Below the pieces are notes generated by a model. That model made no database searches. It had not been told where the DNA came from and saw only the letters and a program-made list of their open reading frames with translations. 64,000 bases of DNA from CAMPKL01 sp963805925 (GTDB taxonomy: Bacteria; Acidobacteriota; Terriglobia; Bryobacterales; UBA6623). The translations under genes and the position numbers were made by a program. The stretch spans positions 434,001-498,000 of the forward strand of contig CAWDWB010000010.1 of assembly GCA_963805925.1 (NCBI GenBank), given 5' to 3'. Shown here one piece after another: positions 26,341-35,084 of the stretch. Numbering within the stretch: position 1 is the stretch's first letter; the number at the start of each line of letters is the position of its first letter.

Positions 26341-28095
26341 GTGACTGCGCGCCCGCACGTTGTATACGTTCTCACTTCCTCGCTTGCGGCGCGCCGCATG
26401 TTCGCGGGCTACGGCCGGCTGTGGCGAGCCGCCAACTTGCGGGTGACGGTGATCAGTTCTCCCGGCACCGATTTAGAGCGTTTTGGGCTGGACGAAGGCG
26501 TGGAAACCGTGGGCCTGCCGATCGAGCGAGAGATTTGTCCCCTTCGCGATGTCATTTCGCTCTACCGGCTGTGGCGCGCGTTTCGCCGGCTGCGTCCCCA
26601 ACTGGTGGAATGCGGTACGCCGAAGGCGGGCCTGCTGGGCGGCATTGCGGCTCGCCTGGCGGGGGTTCCTGCCTCCATCTACACGCTGCACGGGCTGCGC
26701 CTAGAAACGCTGCGCGGTTGGCGCCGCAAACTGCTACATTTCGCCGAGAAGCTCACCGTGAGGCTTGCTGACGAAACGATCGCAGTCAGCTCGAGTCTGT
26801 TGCGGCGGGCTCGCGCATTGGACATCGTGGATGCTCATCACGGCGTCGTGGCCGGCCCCGGAAGCGCCGCCGGAATCGACGCCGCCCGTTTTGCGGAGGC
26901 GGCTCGCCGCACTCCGCAGGGCCAGACCGTCGGATTCGTCGGGCGGCTTACGCGCGACAAAGGCATCGTCGAGTTAGTCGAGGCCTTCGAGGCGCTGAAG
27001 ATCCTGCGGCCGGACGTCCGCCTGCTCCTGGTGGGCGACTTCGAGGACGGAGATCCTCTGCCGACAGATGTGCGCCAGCTCATTCTCAGAGACCCGGCGA
27101 TTCTGATCACTGGCTTTGTTGACGACGCCGCTCCGTTCTACGCGGACATTGACGTGGTGGCCCTGCCCTCGCACCGCGAAGGCTTTCCGCTTGTGGCTCT
27201 TGAAGCTGCCGCCGCGGCCCGCCCCATCGTTGCCGCCGATTGCACCGGAATGTGCGATGCCGTGGTCGACGGCAAGACCGGCCTGATCGTCCCCGTCGCG
27301 GATTCCCACGCTCTCGCGGAGGGACTGTTGCAACTGCTCGAATCGCCGGAAAAGGCCGTCAAGATGGGCCAAGCAGCGCGCGGCCGCGTTCTGCGCCAGT
27401 TTCAACCCGATCTGATCTGGGCCGAGAAAGCGGACCTCTACGAGCGTCTGTTCACCAGCCATCCCATCGGCCGCCCCGTAATTCAGGCGGCGACCAAGCG
27501 TGCCTTCGACGCGCTAGCCGCTCTCGTATTGCTGATCCTTTTCAGCCCAGTCATCGCTGCGATCGCGTTTGTACTGCTTGCATCAGGTGGCGGTCCCGTC
27601 TTCTTTAGCCAGGTTCGGCCTGGCCGAGGCCAGCGTCCCTTCGTGGTTCACAAATTCCGGACCATGTGCAACGAGCACTCGGCCTCGGGAGAACTGCTCC
27701 CCGACGGCGAGCGCCTGACGAGATTCGGGCGATTTCTGCGGCGTTGGAGTCTCGACGAACTGCCCCAACTCTGGAGCGTCTTACGCGGGGAAATGAGTCT
27801 GGTCGGCCCGAGGCCGCTTCTGTCCGAATACCTCTCGCGCTATTCTCCACGCCAGGCAATGCGCTTTCTTGCGCCGCCGGGGCTGACCGGCTGGGCGCAA
27901 GTCAACGGCAGGAATCGGTCCGATTGGGAAGAGCGGCTTGAGTTGGACGTCTGGTACGTAGAGAACTGGAGCCTGCGGCTGGACCTGCGCATCCTCGTCA
28001 GAACGCTTTCGATCGTCCTCACCGGTCACGGCGTCGAGGCCCGCGAGTCGGCGACTCCTCCTCCGTTTCTGGGAGTTCTACACCGGCGGCCGTAG
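26341..28095 (+). CDS. Fused GT4 glycosyltransferase and polyprenyl sugar phosphotransferase
   Basis: Two-domain enzyme of 584 residues starting with GTG. Residues 1 to about 370 are a GT4/GT-B glycosyltransferase (CGTPKAGLLGGIAARL, GFVGRLTRDKGI, LPSHREGFPLVALEAAA). From about 380 a membrane helix leads into a WcaJ/PglC-type phosphoglycosyltransferase (KFRTM, DELPQLWSVLRGEMSLVGPRP, PGLTGWAQVNGR). The second part loads a sugar phosphate on undecaprenyl phosphate to start a repeat unit; the first would add the next sugar. One polypeptide could thus do the first two steps. It opens the exopolysaccharide region. A hairpin sits directly upstream, and no ribosome binding site is visible. Confidence 0.92.
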   Translation: MTARPHVVYVLTSSLAARRMFAGYGRLWRAANLRVTVISSPGTDLERFGLDEGVETVGLPIEREICPLRDVISLYRLWRAFRRLRPQLVECGTPKAGLLGGIAARLAGVPASIYTLHGLRLETLRGWRRKLLHFAEKLTVRLADETIAVSSSLLRRARALDIVDAHHGVVAGPGSAAGIDAARFAEAARRTPQGQTVGFVGRLTRDKGIVELVEAFEALKILRPDVRLLLVGDFEDGDPLPTDVRQLILRDPAILITGFVDDAAPFYADIDVVALPSHREGFPLVALEAAAAARPIVAADCTGMCDAVVDGKTGLIVPVADSHALAEGLLQLLESPEKAVKMGQAARGRVLRQFQPDLIWAEKADLYERLFTSHPIGRPVIQAATKRAFDALAALVLLILFSPVIAAIAFVLLASGGGPVFFSQVRPGRGQRPFVVHKFRTMCNEHSASGELLPDGERLTRFGRFLRRWSLDELPQLWSVLRGEMSLVGPRPLLSEYLSRYSPRQAMRFLAPPGLTGWAQVNGRNRSDWEERLELDVWYVENWSLRLDLRILVRTLSIVLTGHGVEARESATPPPFLGVLHRRP

Positions 28096-28113
28096 TCAGC
28101 CGATCTACTGCGT

Positions 28114-28794
28114 ATGGCCCGTTCCGCTCTCCATCGTTGGTTCGTGAGGAATATTTGGGCACGACACAATACTTCCCGGCCCATCCAACAGGCCTTACGG
28201 AAGGTGCTGCGCGAACTCGATGATTCTCCAGCTCCAGGCCTCAACGTCGGCTGCGGCACCACCGACCTGCATCCGCGGATGATCCGCGTGGATGTTGATC
28301 CCGCTGCGCTGCCCGACTACCTGTCCTCCGCTGACAGTATGCCCTTCGCCGACAATACCTTTTCCGTCGCGATCTCCCAAGAAGTACTGGAGCATCTACG
28401 CGAGCCGCAACTGGCGCTAGCGGAACTGGCCCGCGTCGTCCGTCCCGGCGGATTGCTCTACCTGCAGACCCCTTTCATCATTGGCTACCACGCAGCACCC
28501 GCCGACTATTGGCGCTTTACCAACGAGGGATTGGCGGCCATGCTGCAACGCACCGGACTGGTCGTTGAGGCGTTAGAACCAGCGGTAGGCCCAGGCACCG
28601 GACTCTATCGCATCATCGTCGAGTTCGCTGCCGTCCTCGCCGCGCGGATCTACGCACCCGCCTACTTGCCGGCGAAGGCCCTCGCTGCGGCATTCCTTGC
28701 GCCGCTGCGTTGGTTCGACTCGTGGCTGTCGGTGGGCGAGCAGCGCTGGCGGATACCGGGCGGTTGTCTTGCTCTCGCCAGGAAGCCGATATGA
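28114..28794 (+). CDS. SAM-dependent methyltransferase (Methyltransf_11 type)
   Basis: Class I methyltransferase of 226 residues: motif I region LNVGCGTTDLHP, then RVDVDP, MPFADNTFSVAISQEVLEHL and RVVRPGGLLYLQTPF. The substrate is unknown; within this cluster a sugar or lipid-linked glycan is plausible. It follows the fused transferase by 18 bases and overlaps the ATP-grasp gene by four bases (ATGA), so the group is one operon. The C-terminal part (YAPAYLPAKALAAAFLAPL) is hydrophobic and may touch the membrane. Confidence 0.85.
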   Translation: MARSALHRWFVRNIWARHNTSRPIQQALRKVLRELDDSPAPGLNVGCGTTDLHPRMIRVDVDPAALPDYLSSADSMPFADNTFSVAISQEVLEHLREPQLALAELARVVRPGGLLYLQTPFIIGYHAAPADYWRFTNEGLAAMLQRTGLVVEALEPAVGPGTGLYRIIVEFAAVLAARIYAPAYLPAKALAAAFLAPLRWFDSWLSVGEQRWRIPGGCLALARKPI

Positions 28795-29810
28795 ACGTAC
28801 TGATTTCCTCTGCCGGACGCCGCGTCGGTTTGCTCGAATGTTTCCGCTTGGCCCTCGACGAGATTGACGCTCAAGGCAAGATCATCGCCGCGGACACCTC
28901 CGACACTGCGCCGACGCTGCACTTCGCCGACGAGACTTGCCCCGTTCCGCGATGCGACGACCCGCAGTTCATTCCGGCTTTGGTTGAGGCTTGCGCCGCA
29001 CATCGCGTCGACGCCATCGTGCCGACCATCGATACCGAGTTGCCCATACTGGCGGTGCATCGAGACCAACTGCAGAGCGCAGGAGCGGCCCTTTGGCTTT
29101 CCAGTCTCGAGACCATCGAGATCAGCGCCGACAAGCGGCAAACCAACCGTTGGTTGTGCAACAACGGGTTCCCAACCGTTTCGCAGTTCACGCCGCTTGA
29201 GGCCCTCGAGCAACAGCCTGACATCACCTTCCCGCTGATCGCCAAACCGCCCCGCGGCAGCGCCTCGGTGGGAGTGAGACGCCTCAACAGCCGCATTGAG
29301 TTGGAAGCGTGCCTCGACCAAGAACTCATCGTCGAAACGGTGGCGCCGGGAGTGGAGTACACCGTGCATGTCTGGGCCGGAGCCAAAGGTAAAGCGCTCT
29401 GTGCCGTCCCCTGCCGCCGATTAGAGGTTCGCGCCGGCGAGGTTTCCAAGGGACGCACCGAGAAGCATGACGGATTGATGGGCCTTGCGTCCGAGGTCGT
29501 AGACGCTCTTCCAGGGTGTCGCGGTCCCATCAATGTACAGATCTTCCTGGACGCTTCAGGCGCCATGCGCGTCATTGAAATCAACCCGCGCTTCGGCGGC
29601 GGTTACCCGCTCGTCGACCGCGCCGGCGCACCGTTTGCGCGCTGGATGCTCGACCCTTCCAGCAGTCCGCTGCGCTATTACGACGATTGGGTCGACAGCC
29701 TCACGATGCTGCGCTACGACTCGGCGGTCTACACCTTACCCGATGCGCCCGGCAACCAGAACCTCAACCCGTTCCATGCCGCAAACAACCTGCTACGTAT
29801 TCGATCTTGA
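28791..29810 (+). CDS. ATP-grasp ligase, carbamoyl-phosphate synthase large-subunit-like
   Basis: ATP-grasp enzyme of 339 residues: N-terminal Rossmann-like part (MNVLISSAGRRVGLLECF), FPLIAKPPRGSASVGV in the nucleotide domain and metal-binding VIEINPRFGGGYPL near the C-terminus. Such proteins join a carboxylate to an amine using ATP and occur beside polysaccharide genes, where they may add amino acids or similar groups to sugars. The substrate is unknown. The ATG at 28791 overlaps the methyltransferase stop (ATGA); the frame upstream of it is not used. The 3' end overlaps the HAD gene by 35 bases. Confidence 0.85.
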   Translation: MNVLISSAGRRVGLLECFRLALDEIDAQGKIIAADTSDTAPTLHFADETCPVPRCDDPQFIPALVEACAAHRVDAIVPTIDTELPILAVHRDQLQSAGAALWLSSLETIEISADKRQTNRWLCNNGFPTVSQFTPLEALEQQPDITFPLIAKPPRGSASVGVRRLNSRIELEACLDQELIVETVAPGVEYTVHVWAGAKGKALCAVPCRRLEVRAGEVSKGRTEKHDGLMGLASEVVDALPGCRGPINVQIFLDASGAMRVIEINPRFGGGYPLVDRAGAPFARWMLDPSSSPLRYYDDWVDSLTMLRYDSAVYTLPDAPGNQNLNPFHAANNLLRIRS

Positions 29811-30453
29811 CGACACGCTCTACCCCGAGCGCGATTACGTCCGCAGCGGGTTCGCAGCAGTCGGCGCACTCGCTCACGAACGTCTTGGTATTCAAGGGTT
29901 CGGCGACGCCTGCTGGCAGAGCTTCCTCAACGGCGATCGCGGGCGCATCTTCGACGAGGTCCTGCAGTCGCAATACGGCTTTGTGGACGCCGACCTCGTC
30001 CGCGAACTGGTCCGCGTTTATCGCTCACACAAACCGCTGATCGAGCTGCATCCCGACGCGCTCCGCTTTCTCGACCGAGCCCGTAGCCTTGCTCTGCCCC
30101 TGGCCCTGATCACCGACGGCCCCCAAGAATCCCAGCGAGCCAAGATCGACGCCCTGGAGCTTGAGGACACGTTCTCGACCATCGTCGTCACTGCGGAACT
30201 CGGCGCCGGCAAATCAAAACCGCACCCCGAGGCGTTTGAGATAGTGCAACATGCCGTCGGCCCCGACCGACGATTCGTCTACATCGCCGACAATCCCAGC
30301 AAGGATTTCCTGACACCCAACCGCCTCGGGTGGACATCCATCCGCATCCGAAGACCAGGCGGCCTTTACAGCGGCGAGACCGAACCAACGCCTGAGCATG
30401 CGCCCCAGCACACCGTCAGGTCGCTCGAGGAAGTTTGGCAATTCCGCAAATAG
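29776..30453 (+). CDS. HAD-family hydrolase
   Basis: HAD phosphatase of 225 residues. Motif I YVFDLDDTLYPE with the nucleophile Asp, motif II LALITDGPQ, the lysine in GKSKPHPEAF and motif IV YIADNPSKDF are all present. The cap is helical. It probably dephosphorylates a small sugar or nucleotide made by the neighbouring enzymes, since ATP-grasp/HAD pairs are common in surface-glycan loci. The ATG at 29776 (MPQTTCYVF) begins the fold, inside the end of the ATP-grasp gene. A strong hairpin follows directly. Confidence 0.9.
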   Translation: MPQTTCYVFDLDDTLYPERDYVRSGFAAVGALAHERLGIQGFGDACWQSFLNGDRGRIFDEVLQSQYGFVDADLVRELVRVYRSHKPLIELHPDALRFLDRARSLALPLALITDGPQESQRAKIDALELEDTFSTIVVTAELGAGKSKPHPEAFEIVQHAVGPDRRFVYIADNPSKDFLTPNRLGWTSIRIRRPGGLYSGETEPTPEHAPQHTVRSLEEVWQFRK

Positions 30454-30457
30454 TAAA

Positions 30458-30477
30458 GCCCCGCCGTTAGGCGGGGC
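30458..30477. terminator. Bidirectional terminator hairpin
   Basis: Perfect stem GCCCCGCC-gtta-GGCGGGGC lies between the converging HAD gene (stop 30453) and FecR-like gene (stop 30507). On the minus strand it is followed by TTTACTATTT, a fair T-rich tail; on the plus strand the tail is weak. Confidence 0.75.
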
Positions 30478-30506
30478 CTGACATCCAACTGAACGGCTCG
30501 CGTCGA

Positions 30507-31169
30507 CTATTTCGGGCTCACCGAATCGCCGTTGGCTACGACGCCGGCCGTTGCTGCGGCTGCGCCTGCTGTCCCGATCAGCGCCCACTGGGTCGGCGAC
30601 AACTTGCCGAAACGCCATTTGCCTTTCGTCGCGGCGCGTTGAGCGCCGCGGCTCTGGTTGCCCTTTGTGCTTTTGTCCGTGGATTTATGCGTACCCTGCG
30701 GCGCTGCTGCCGCCATCGCAAATGAACCCGCCGGCACCACCGTTCTGCGCCCGTCGCGGTCGCGAATCACGGCGTCTCCCCGATATGCGGCTACCAACAC
30801 CCGGCCGTCAGTCTCGGATACGACAAACCACGAGTCATGGCTCGCGCCGTCGGGCGAAATCGCCGTATCGCCTAGAACAACGTCGGTGCCGGACGAGCCT
30901 ACCGCGCCGCTATGTAGATCCAGAGAGTCCCCGCGCAGCGTGACCGTGCTTTCAGGCCTGATCTCCACTCGGTGCATTCCCGTCCCCAGCAGGGCCATCC
31001 CGCCGGTACCGGTTTGGATGCGGTCGCCGGCGTAGACGCTTGAGCCGCTCGGCAACGCAACCTGGTTCGTCCAAACTTTGCCGGAGACCGTCAGACCGCC
31101 GAGAGAGTCGGCGAACAAGGGGCTGCCCGATAGGGCGATAACTAGTAGTAGACAGAATCGTGTTCGCAT
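30507..31169 (-). CDS. Exported FecR-like protein with C-terminal membrane helix
   Basis: Protein of 220 residues with a signal peptide (about 1-20, ending LFAD), a FecR-like beta domain (VYAGDRIQTGTGGMALLG, RVEIRPESTVTLRG, VLVAAYRGDAVI), a basic low-complexity linker and a hydrophobic C-terminal segment (WALIGTAGAAAATAGVVA). FecR domains outside iron signalling often occur in secreted surface proteins. Start at 31169, with AAGGAAG upstream. Located at the 3' end of the minus-strand exopolysaccharide genes; direct role unknown. Confidence 0.65.
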   Translation of the reverse strand: MRTRFCLLLVIALSGSPLFADSLGGLTVSGKVWTNQVALPSGSSVYAGDRIQTGTGGMALLGTGMHRVEIRPESTVTLRGDSLDLHSGAVGSSGTDVVLGDTAISPDGASHDSWFVVSETDGRVLVAAYRGDAVIRDRDGRRTVVPAGSFAMAAAAPQGTHKSTDKSTKGNQSRGAQRAATKGKWRFGKLSPTQWALIGTAGAAAATAGVVANGDSVSPK

Positions 31170-31246
31170 GGATCTTCTTCCTTCCTCGCAACCGACTCCG
31201 CATAGGGAGCCCGTCACTGTTCACATCGACCTCCCTGCGGAAAACC

Positions 31247-32397
31247 TTAAGGATGAGCGACGGCAACACCGTGCACCGCGGCCGCGGCAATCTTGGCGAT
31301 GATCTTTGCATCCGCCTCCGACACGCCTCGGTGTATCGGCAGACAAACCACCTCGCGGCTTGCTCGAATCGTCTGGGTCAGCGGCTCTCGTTGCGGGTCA
31401 TAAAACTCGCGGTAGAGTTGCTGTTCGTGCAGCGGCGGATCGAAATACCTGCGCGTCTCCACGCCCGCCGCGTCCAGGGCCGCTTCGATGGACTCCCTCG
31501 CAAAGCCCTGGTCAGTTCGTATGAATAGAGCGAAGTCCTTGCGCCCGCTCGTAGCATTGCGCGGGATTGTTTGCAGACGAATCCCCTCGACCGCCGACAG
31601 TTCCTGTTCATAGATCAGCGCGAGACGCCGCCGACGCTCGAGCGATGCCGGCAACGAAGTCAGCCCCTCACGGCACAACGCCGCTTGAAACTCCGTCATG
31701 CGTGCATTCAGACCCAAAACTTCGCAGTCATACGTGGCGCCCTTGCCGTAATTTCGCGCCTTGCGCAGTTCGGTCGCTAGTGCAGCATGGCGAGTGGCGA
31801 TCAGTCCACCCTCGCCTGCCGTCAGCTGTTTGGTCGGCGACAAGCTATACACCGTCGCATCGCCCCAGGCGGCAACTGTCTTACCGTCCACTGTTGCGCC
31901 TAGTGCGTGGGCGCCGTCGAAGATTAGCGGCACGCCGCGGCTTTGGGCCAACTCTTCCAACTCCGCGACCGGCGCGGGACAACCAAACAGATGCACGCCC
32001 AAAATTGCGCCAGTCTCGGACCCGATCGATCGAGAGACGCTCTGGGGATCGACCTGGACCGTCTCCGCATCAATGTCCGCGAAGCGTGGCTTCAATCCGT
32101 TCCACAACAGCCCATGCCCGGTGGCGAAGAAGGTAAAACTCGGCGTAATCACCTCTCCGCGCAGCTTCAAACACCTCTCCACCAGCATCAGTCCCGAGGT
32201 GCAGCTGGAGACCGCCACGCAGTGCGCGACGCCAAGCGCCTCGACCGCTTCGTGCTCCAACTGCTCGACTTCAGGCGCCGTTCGTGAAGCAGCCGCTCTC
32301 CAGCACGGCGCGAAGCCGGCTCAAGCGAGGCATCGATATCCGGCGTCTCCGGCTCGGCAATCGCGATTCGCCTTCCCAGGCGCGACGGTGTTGTCAT
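31247..32397 (-). pseudogene. DegT/DnrJ/EryC1 sugar aminotransferase, two apparent one-base insertions
   Basis: PLP sugar aminotransferase. Main part: CVAVSSCTSGLML, ITPSFTFFATGH, LIFDGAHALGA, the PLP lysine in SLSPTKQLTAGEGG and RKDFALFIRTDQGF. The N-terminal 50 residues lie in two other frames: MTTPSRLGRRIAIAEPE (from ATG 32397, after GAGGGAG), then LRAVLESGCFTNG. Removing one base near 32316-32322 and one near 32273-32278 joins them as SLERLRAVLESGCFTNG-PEVEQLEHEAVEALGV, the family's classic pattern, giving 382 residues. It would aminate a keto-sugar nucleotide for the surface polysaccharide. The next gene upstream ends eight bases away, so this is an operon. Confidence 0.85.
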
Positions 32398-32405
32398 CGG
32401 CTCCC

Positions 32406-33818
32406 TCACAAATTTATCGACGGCCGCAAGCGCGGAGCAGCCTGAACTCTTTGGGACCGTGCCCTGGCCAGGCTGTCCCCCACAAACCGTGCGGCAAACG
32501 TCAGCGCCACGCCCCAAATCGCCGGCCGCACAAATACTCCGGCGCCATTGCGCGTAGCCCACAACAGCGGTCCCAGCACCATCCCTAAACAAGCCAACTG
32601 CGTCGGACGCTGCAGATCCACGCGGTCCACTCGCGCCAGTCCGTAACCAAGCAGCCAAAACGCCATTGCCACGCCCCATGGACCGAGGTTCATGTACGGC
32701 TCAGCCACCGCCGAGAAGCCCAAGCCGCCGAAATTCTGGTAGTTCCACGGCGCCGCCAGACGCGACACCCAATGGCTCGGCGGCAATTCCTCGACTGGCA
32801 CATAGACTTCCCCTAGCCAGTGCACCGAAAGATTCGGAACAACCTGTTCGAGCGCCTGCCAATACGTGCGGCCCCACCGGTACGGCTCATTCTCCATCAG
32901 GTCGATCGTGTGCACCAACGGCCGCAAACTCCCGCCCATTTCTTGGATCGCTTCCAGCGGCGCCAACGACAATTCGCTCGCCGCCAGCGTACGTTCCGAT
33001 AACTTCGTGTCCCGCAACTGCCGCGATATCGGGATGGCGATCAAAACTGCCGTCAATCCGCCCACGAAGGCCCACCGAGGAAGCCGCAAGCCGCGCTTCG
33101 TGAGGATCACCAAGCCCGCCGCCGCGGGCGTCAGCGCGAAACCGCGGTATCCCAAAACGAAAATCATTCCCGCCCACGCTGCGCCTGCCCAGGCCACCGT
33201 ATTAAGGCGCTCTCGCGGCGCCGCGGCCAGAGCCAAATAGAAGCCCATTGGCGTCAGCTGCAAGCTGGTCACGAAAAACCGCGGATCGTACGTTCGCGCC
33301 AATCGGTACGTTTCGAAGTAGGTCGCTTCCGCAAAACGGCTGAAACCCAACTCGTGGATACCCCACAGCAGTGCGGCGCCTCCGGCCGTAATCGCTGCCA
33401 ACCCGCAATAGAACAACGCCTGGTTGTGCCACGAGTCGTTCTCTCGGTGGGTTGGCGTTCGCCTTCCCCGCGCGGCGCCAGACGCGGCGCCCCACACGAA
33501 GCAGCCGAAAGCCAGCAGCAACAGTAGTAACGCCGATTGCACCGAGCCGCTGCGCACCCACGCCGGAATCGGCCCCACGGCGATGCCTACCGCGATCGGC
33601 AGCACCAGACCCAAGTGAAAAACCGCCAGGATGTTGAGGTAGACCGCCGCCGGAGACAGGGCCCTCAGGTGCAGCGGTCCCAGCAGCACCCAGTTGCAAA
33701 ACAGCAAGCAGAGCCCCGCGCACAGGCTCGTCCAGCGGTCGTCCGCAAGCCAATACGCCGCAGCGGCAAGCAGGCCCGGGACAAGCAGTACGCTCGCCAG
33801 CACAAAACCCGATCCCAT
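32406..33818 (-). CDS. Wzy-like O-antigen/exopolysaccharide polymerase
   Basis: Membrane protein of 470 residues with about ten or more helices and a long outer loop (YFETYRLARTYDPRFF to the GYRGFALTPAAAG segment), the general build of Wzy polysaccharide polymerases, which join repeat units at the outer face of the inner membrane. The assignment rests on topology, length and neighbours, since Wzy sequences vary widely. The ATG at 33818 has AAGGA before it; 33833 is an alternative. The frame stays open to 34133, overlapping the upstream glycosyltransferase, and is not used. Confidence 0.72.
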   Translation of the reverse strand: MGSGFVLASVLLVPGLLAAAAYWLADDRWTSLCAGLCLLFCNWVLLGPLHLRALSPAAVYLNILAVFHLGLVLPIAVGIAVGPIPAWVRSGSVQSALLLLLLAFGCFVWGAASGAARGRRTPTHRENDSWHNQALFYCGLAAITAGGAALLWGIHELGFSRFAEATYFETYRLARTYDPRFFVTSLQLTPMGFYLALAAAPRERLNTVAWAGAAWAGMIFVLGYRGFALTPAAAGLVILTKRGLRLPRWAFVGGLTAVLIAIPISRQLRDTKLSERTLAASELSLAPLEAIQEMGGSLRPLVHTIDLMENEPYRWGRTYWQALEQVVPNLSVHWLGEVYVPVEELPPSHWVSRLAAPWNYQNFGGLGFSAVAEPYMNLGPWGVAMAFWLLGYGLARVDRVDLQRPTQLACLGMVLGPLLWATRNGAGVFVRPAIWGVALTFAARFVGDSLARARSQRVQAAPRLRPSINL

Positions 33819-33856
33819 CCGGCGTCCTTCCATGTATGGCGGATCGGCGGAACGGC

Positions 33857-34981
33857 CTAGGAACTGAAGGGTGCCCGGACAAGAGCTTCGGCCCCGCCGT
33901 TCGCCATGCGGATCGCACGCTCGTAGAATCCGACCAAACGCTCGGCAGACAACCTGCTGTCGAAGCCCGACAGCCTCATGCGCCGCGTAGCTTCCCTGCG
34001 TGGCATTCTTCCTCTGCGGACGGTGGTCAGCATGCGCACAGCCCAGGTATCCGTCCCCTGCGTAAGCGACAGCGTCTCGATCATCTCCGGCAGCACGAAG
34101 GCTTGGCCGCCAATGCGATCCGAGGTCAAACAAGGCAAGCCCGCCGCTTGCGCTTCGAGCAACGCGACCGGCAGTCCCTCATGCAGCGAGGGCATCGCAA
34201 AGGCATCAAATAGCCCCGTCAGCAGCGCCGGAATATCCGTACGGCGCCCCAGGAAATGAATCCCCTCGACGCCCCTCGCCTGTTCACGTAGTTCGCCTTC
34301 GAGCGGGCCTTCGCCGGCAATTGCCAAATGGAATCGCGGCTCCCGCGCAGCAGCCTTGGCGAAGGACTCCAACAAGAACGCCTGGTTCTTCTGCCCCGTC
34401 AAGCGCCCAACGTGGCCTACGACCAACGCGTCGGCCGGAATCCCGAAATCCGCACGCCGCAGCAGCTTGCGCGGTTCCAAGAACGGCTGCAAGTCAACGC
34501 CATAAGGCAACCAATCCGCCGGACAGCCTAGAAACTCTTGCGCATCCGCCGAGCAGGCCAAAGCATGCGTCGCGCAATGGCTGAGGCCTACACGCATCAC
34601 GGCGCGATATGCTCGTCGCGCCAAGCCATCGCCGCGTCCGTCATGCGAATTGTGCGCGTGAACGATTCTCACCGGCGTTCCCGCCGCCTGCGCCACAGCA
34701 GCGACGAAGCCACTGAACAGCAGCACATGCGAGTGAACGACCGCGTAATCCCCGCCGCGAATCAACCGGAGCAACGGTCCTGGCCGCCGGGAGCAATGAT
34801 GAATCACGACGCCTAACCGCCGGAACTCGTCCGCCAGGTGACCCTCGCGGTCATCGAGCAAGCAAAACTCCGGCGCCCAACCACGCTCGATCATCGTCGG
34901 CAGCACCGAGGCTAGCCAAGTCTCTGCGCCCCCCGTATGCAGCCCACCGACCACATGCAACACCCGCCGCGTCGTTTTCAT
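33857..34981 (-). CDS. GT4-family glycosyltransferase
   Basis: GT-B glycosyltransferase of 374 residues: LHVVGGLHTGGAETWLA at the donor loop, VVHSHVLLFSGFVAA, GHVGRLTGQKNQAFLLESF and the catalytic-site AMPSLHEGLPVALLEAQAAGLP. It transfers a sugar from a nucleotide donor to the growing lipid-linked repeat unit; the sugar is unknown. It heads the minus-strand polysaccharide block with the polymerase 38 bases behind it. The gap to the CobQ-like gene upstream is 103 bases. Confidence 0.92.
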   Translation of the reverse strand: MKTTRRVLHVVGGLHTGGAETWLASVLPTMIERGWAPEFCLLDDREGHLADEFRRLGVVIHHCSRRPGPLLRLIRGGDYAVVHSHVLLFSGFVAAVAQAAGTPVRIVHAHNSHDGRGDGLARRAYRAVMRVGLSHCATHALACSADAQEFLGCPADWLPYGVDLQPFLEPRKLLRRADFGIPADALVVGHVGRLTGQKNQAFLLESFAKAAAREPRFHLAIAGEGPLEGELREQARGVEGIHFLGRRTDIPALLTGLFDAFAMPSLHEGLPVALLEAQAAGLPCLTSDRIGGQAFVLPEMIETLSLTQGTDTWAVRMLTTVRRGRMPRREATRRMRLSGFDSRLSAERLVGFYERAIRMANGGAEALVRAPFSS

Positions 34982-35084
34982 CCAAAGGCACTATCGCCCT
35001 CCAGATGCCTCAACTTCACAAGCGATCTGAGCCGCCAAACTTTAGCTGGCGGTCTCCCGCACTGTTGTCCGTTGGCTCTACTGC

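Noticed and set aside
29776..29810. Overlap of 35 bases between ATP-grasp and HAD genes as a possible frameshift
   Set aside because: Both proteins are complete with their own motifs, and the HAD start is exactly where the fold begins.
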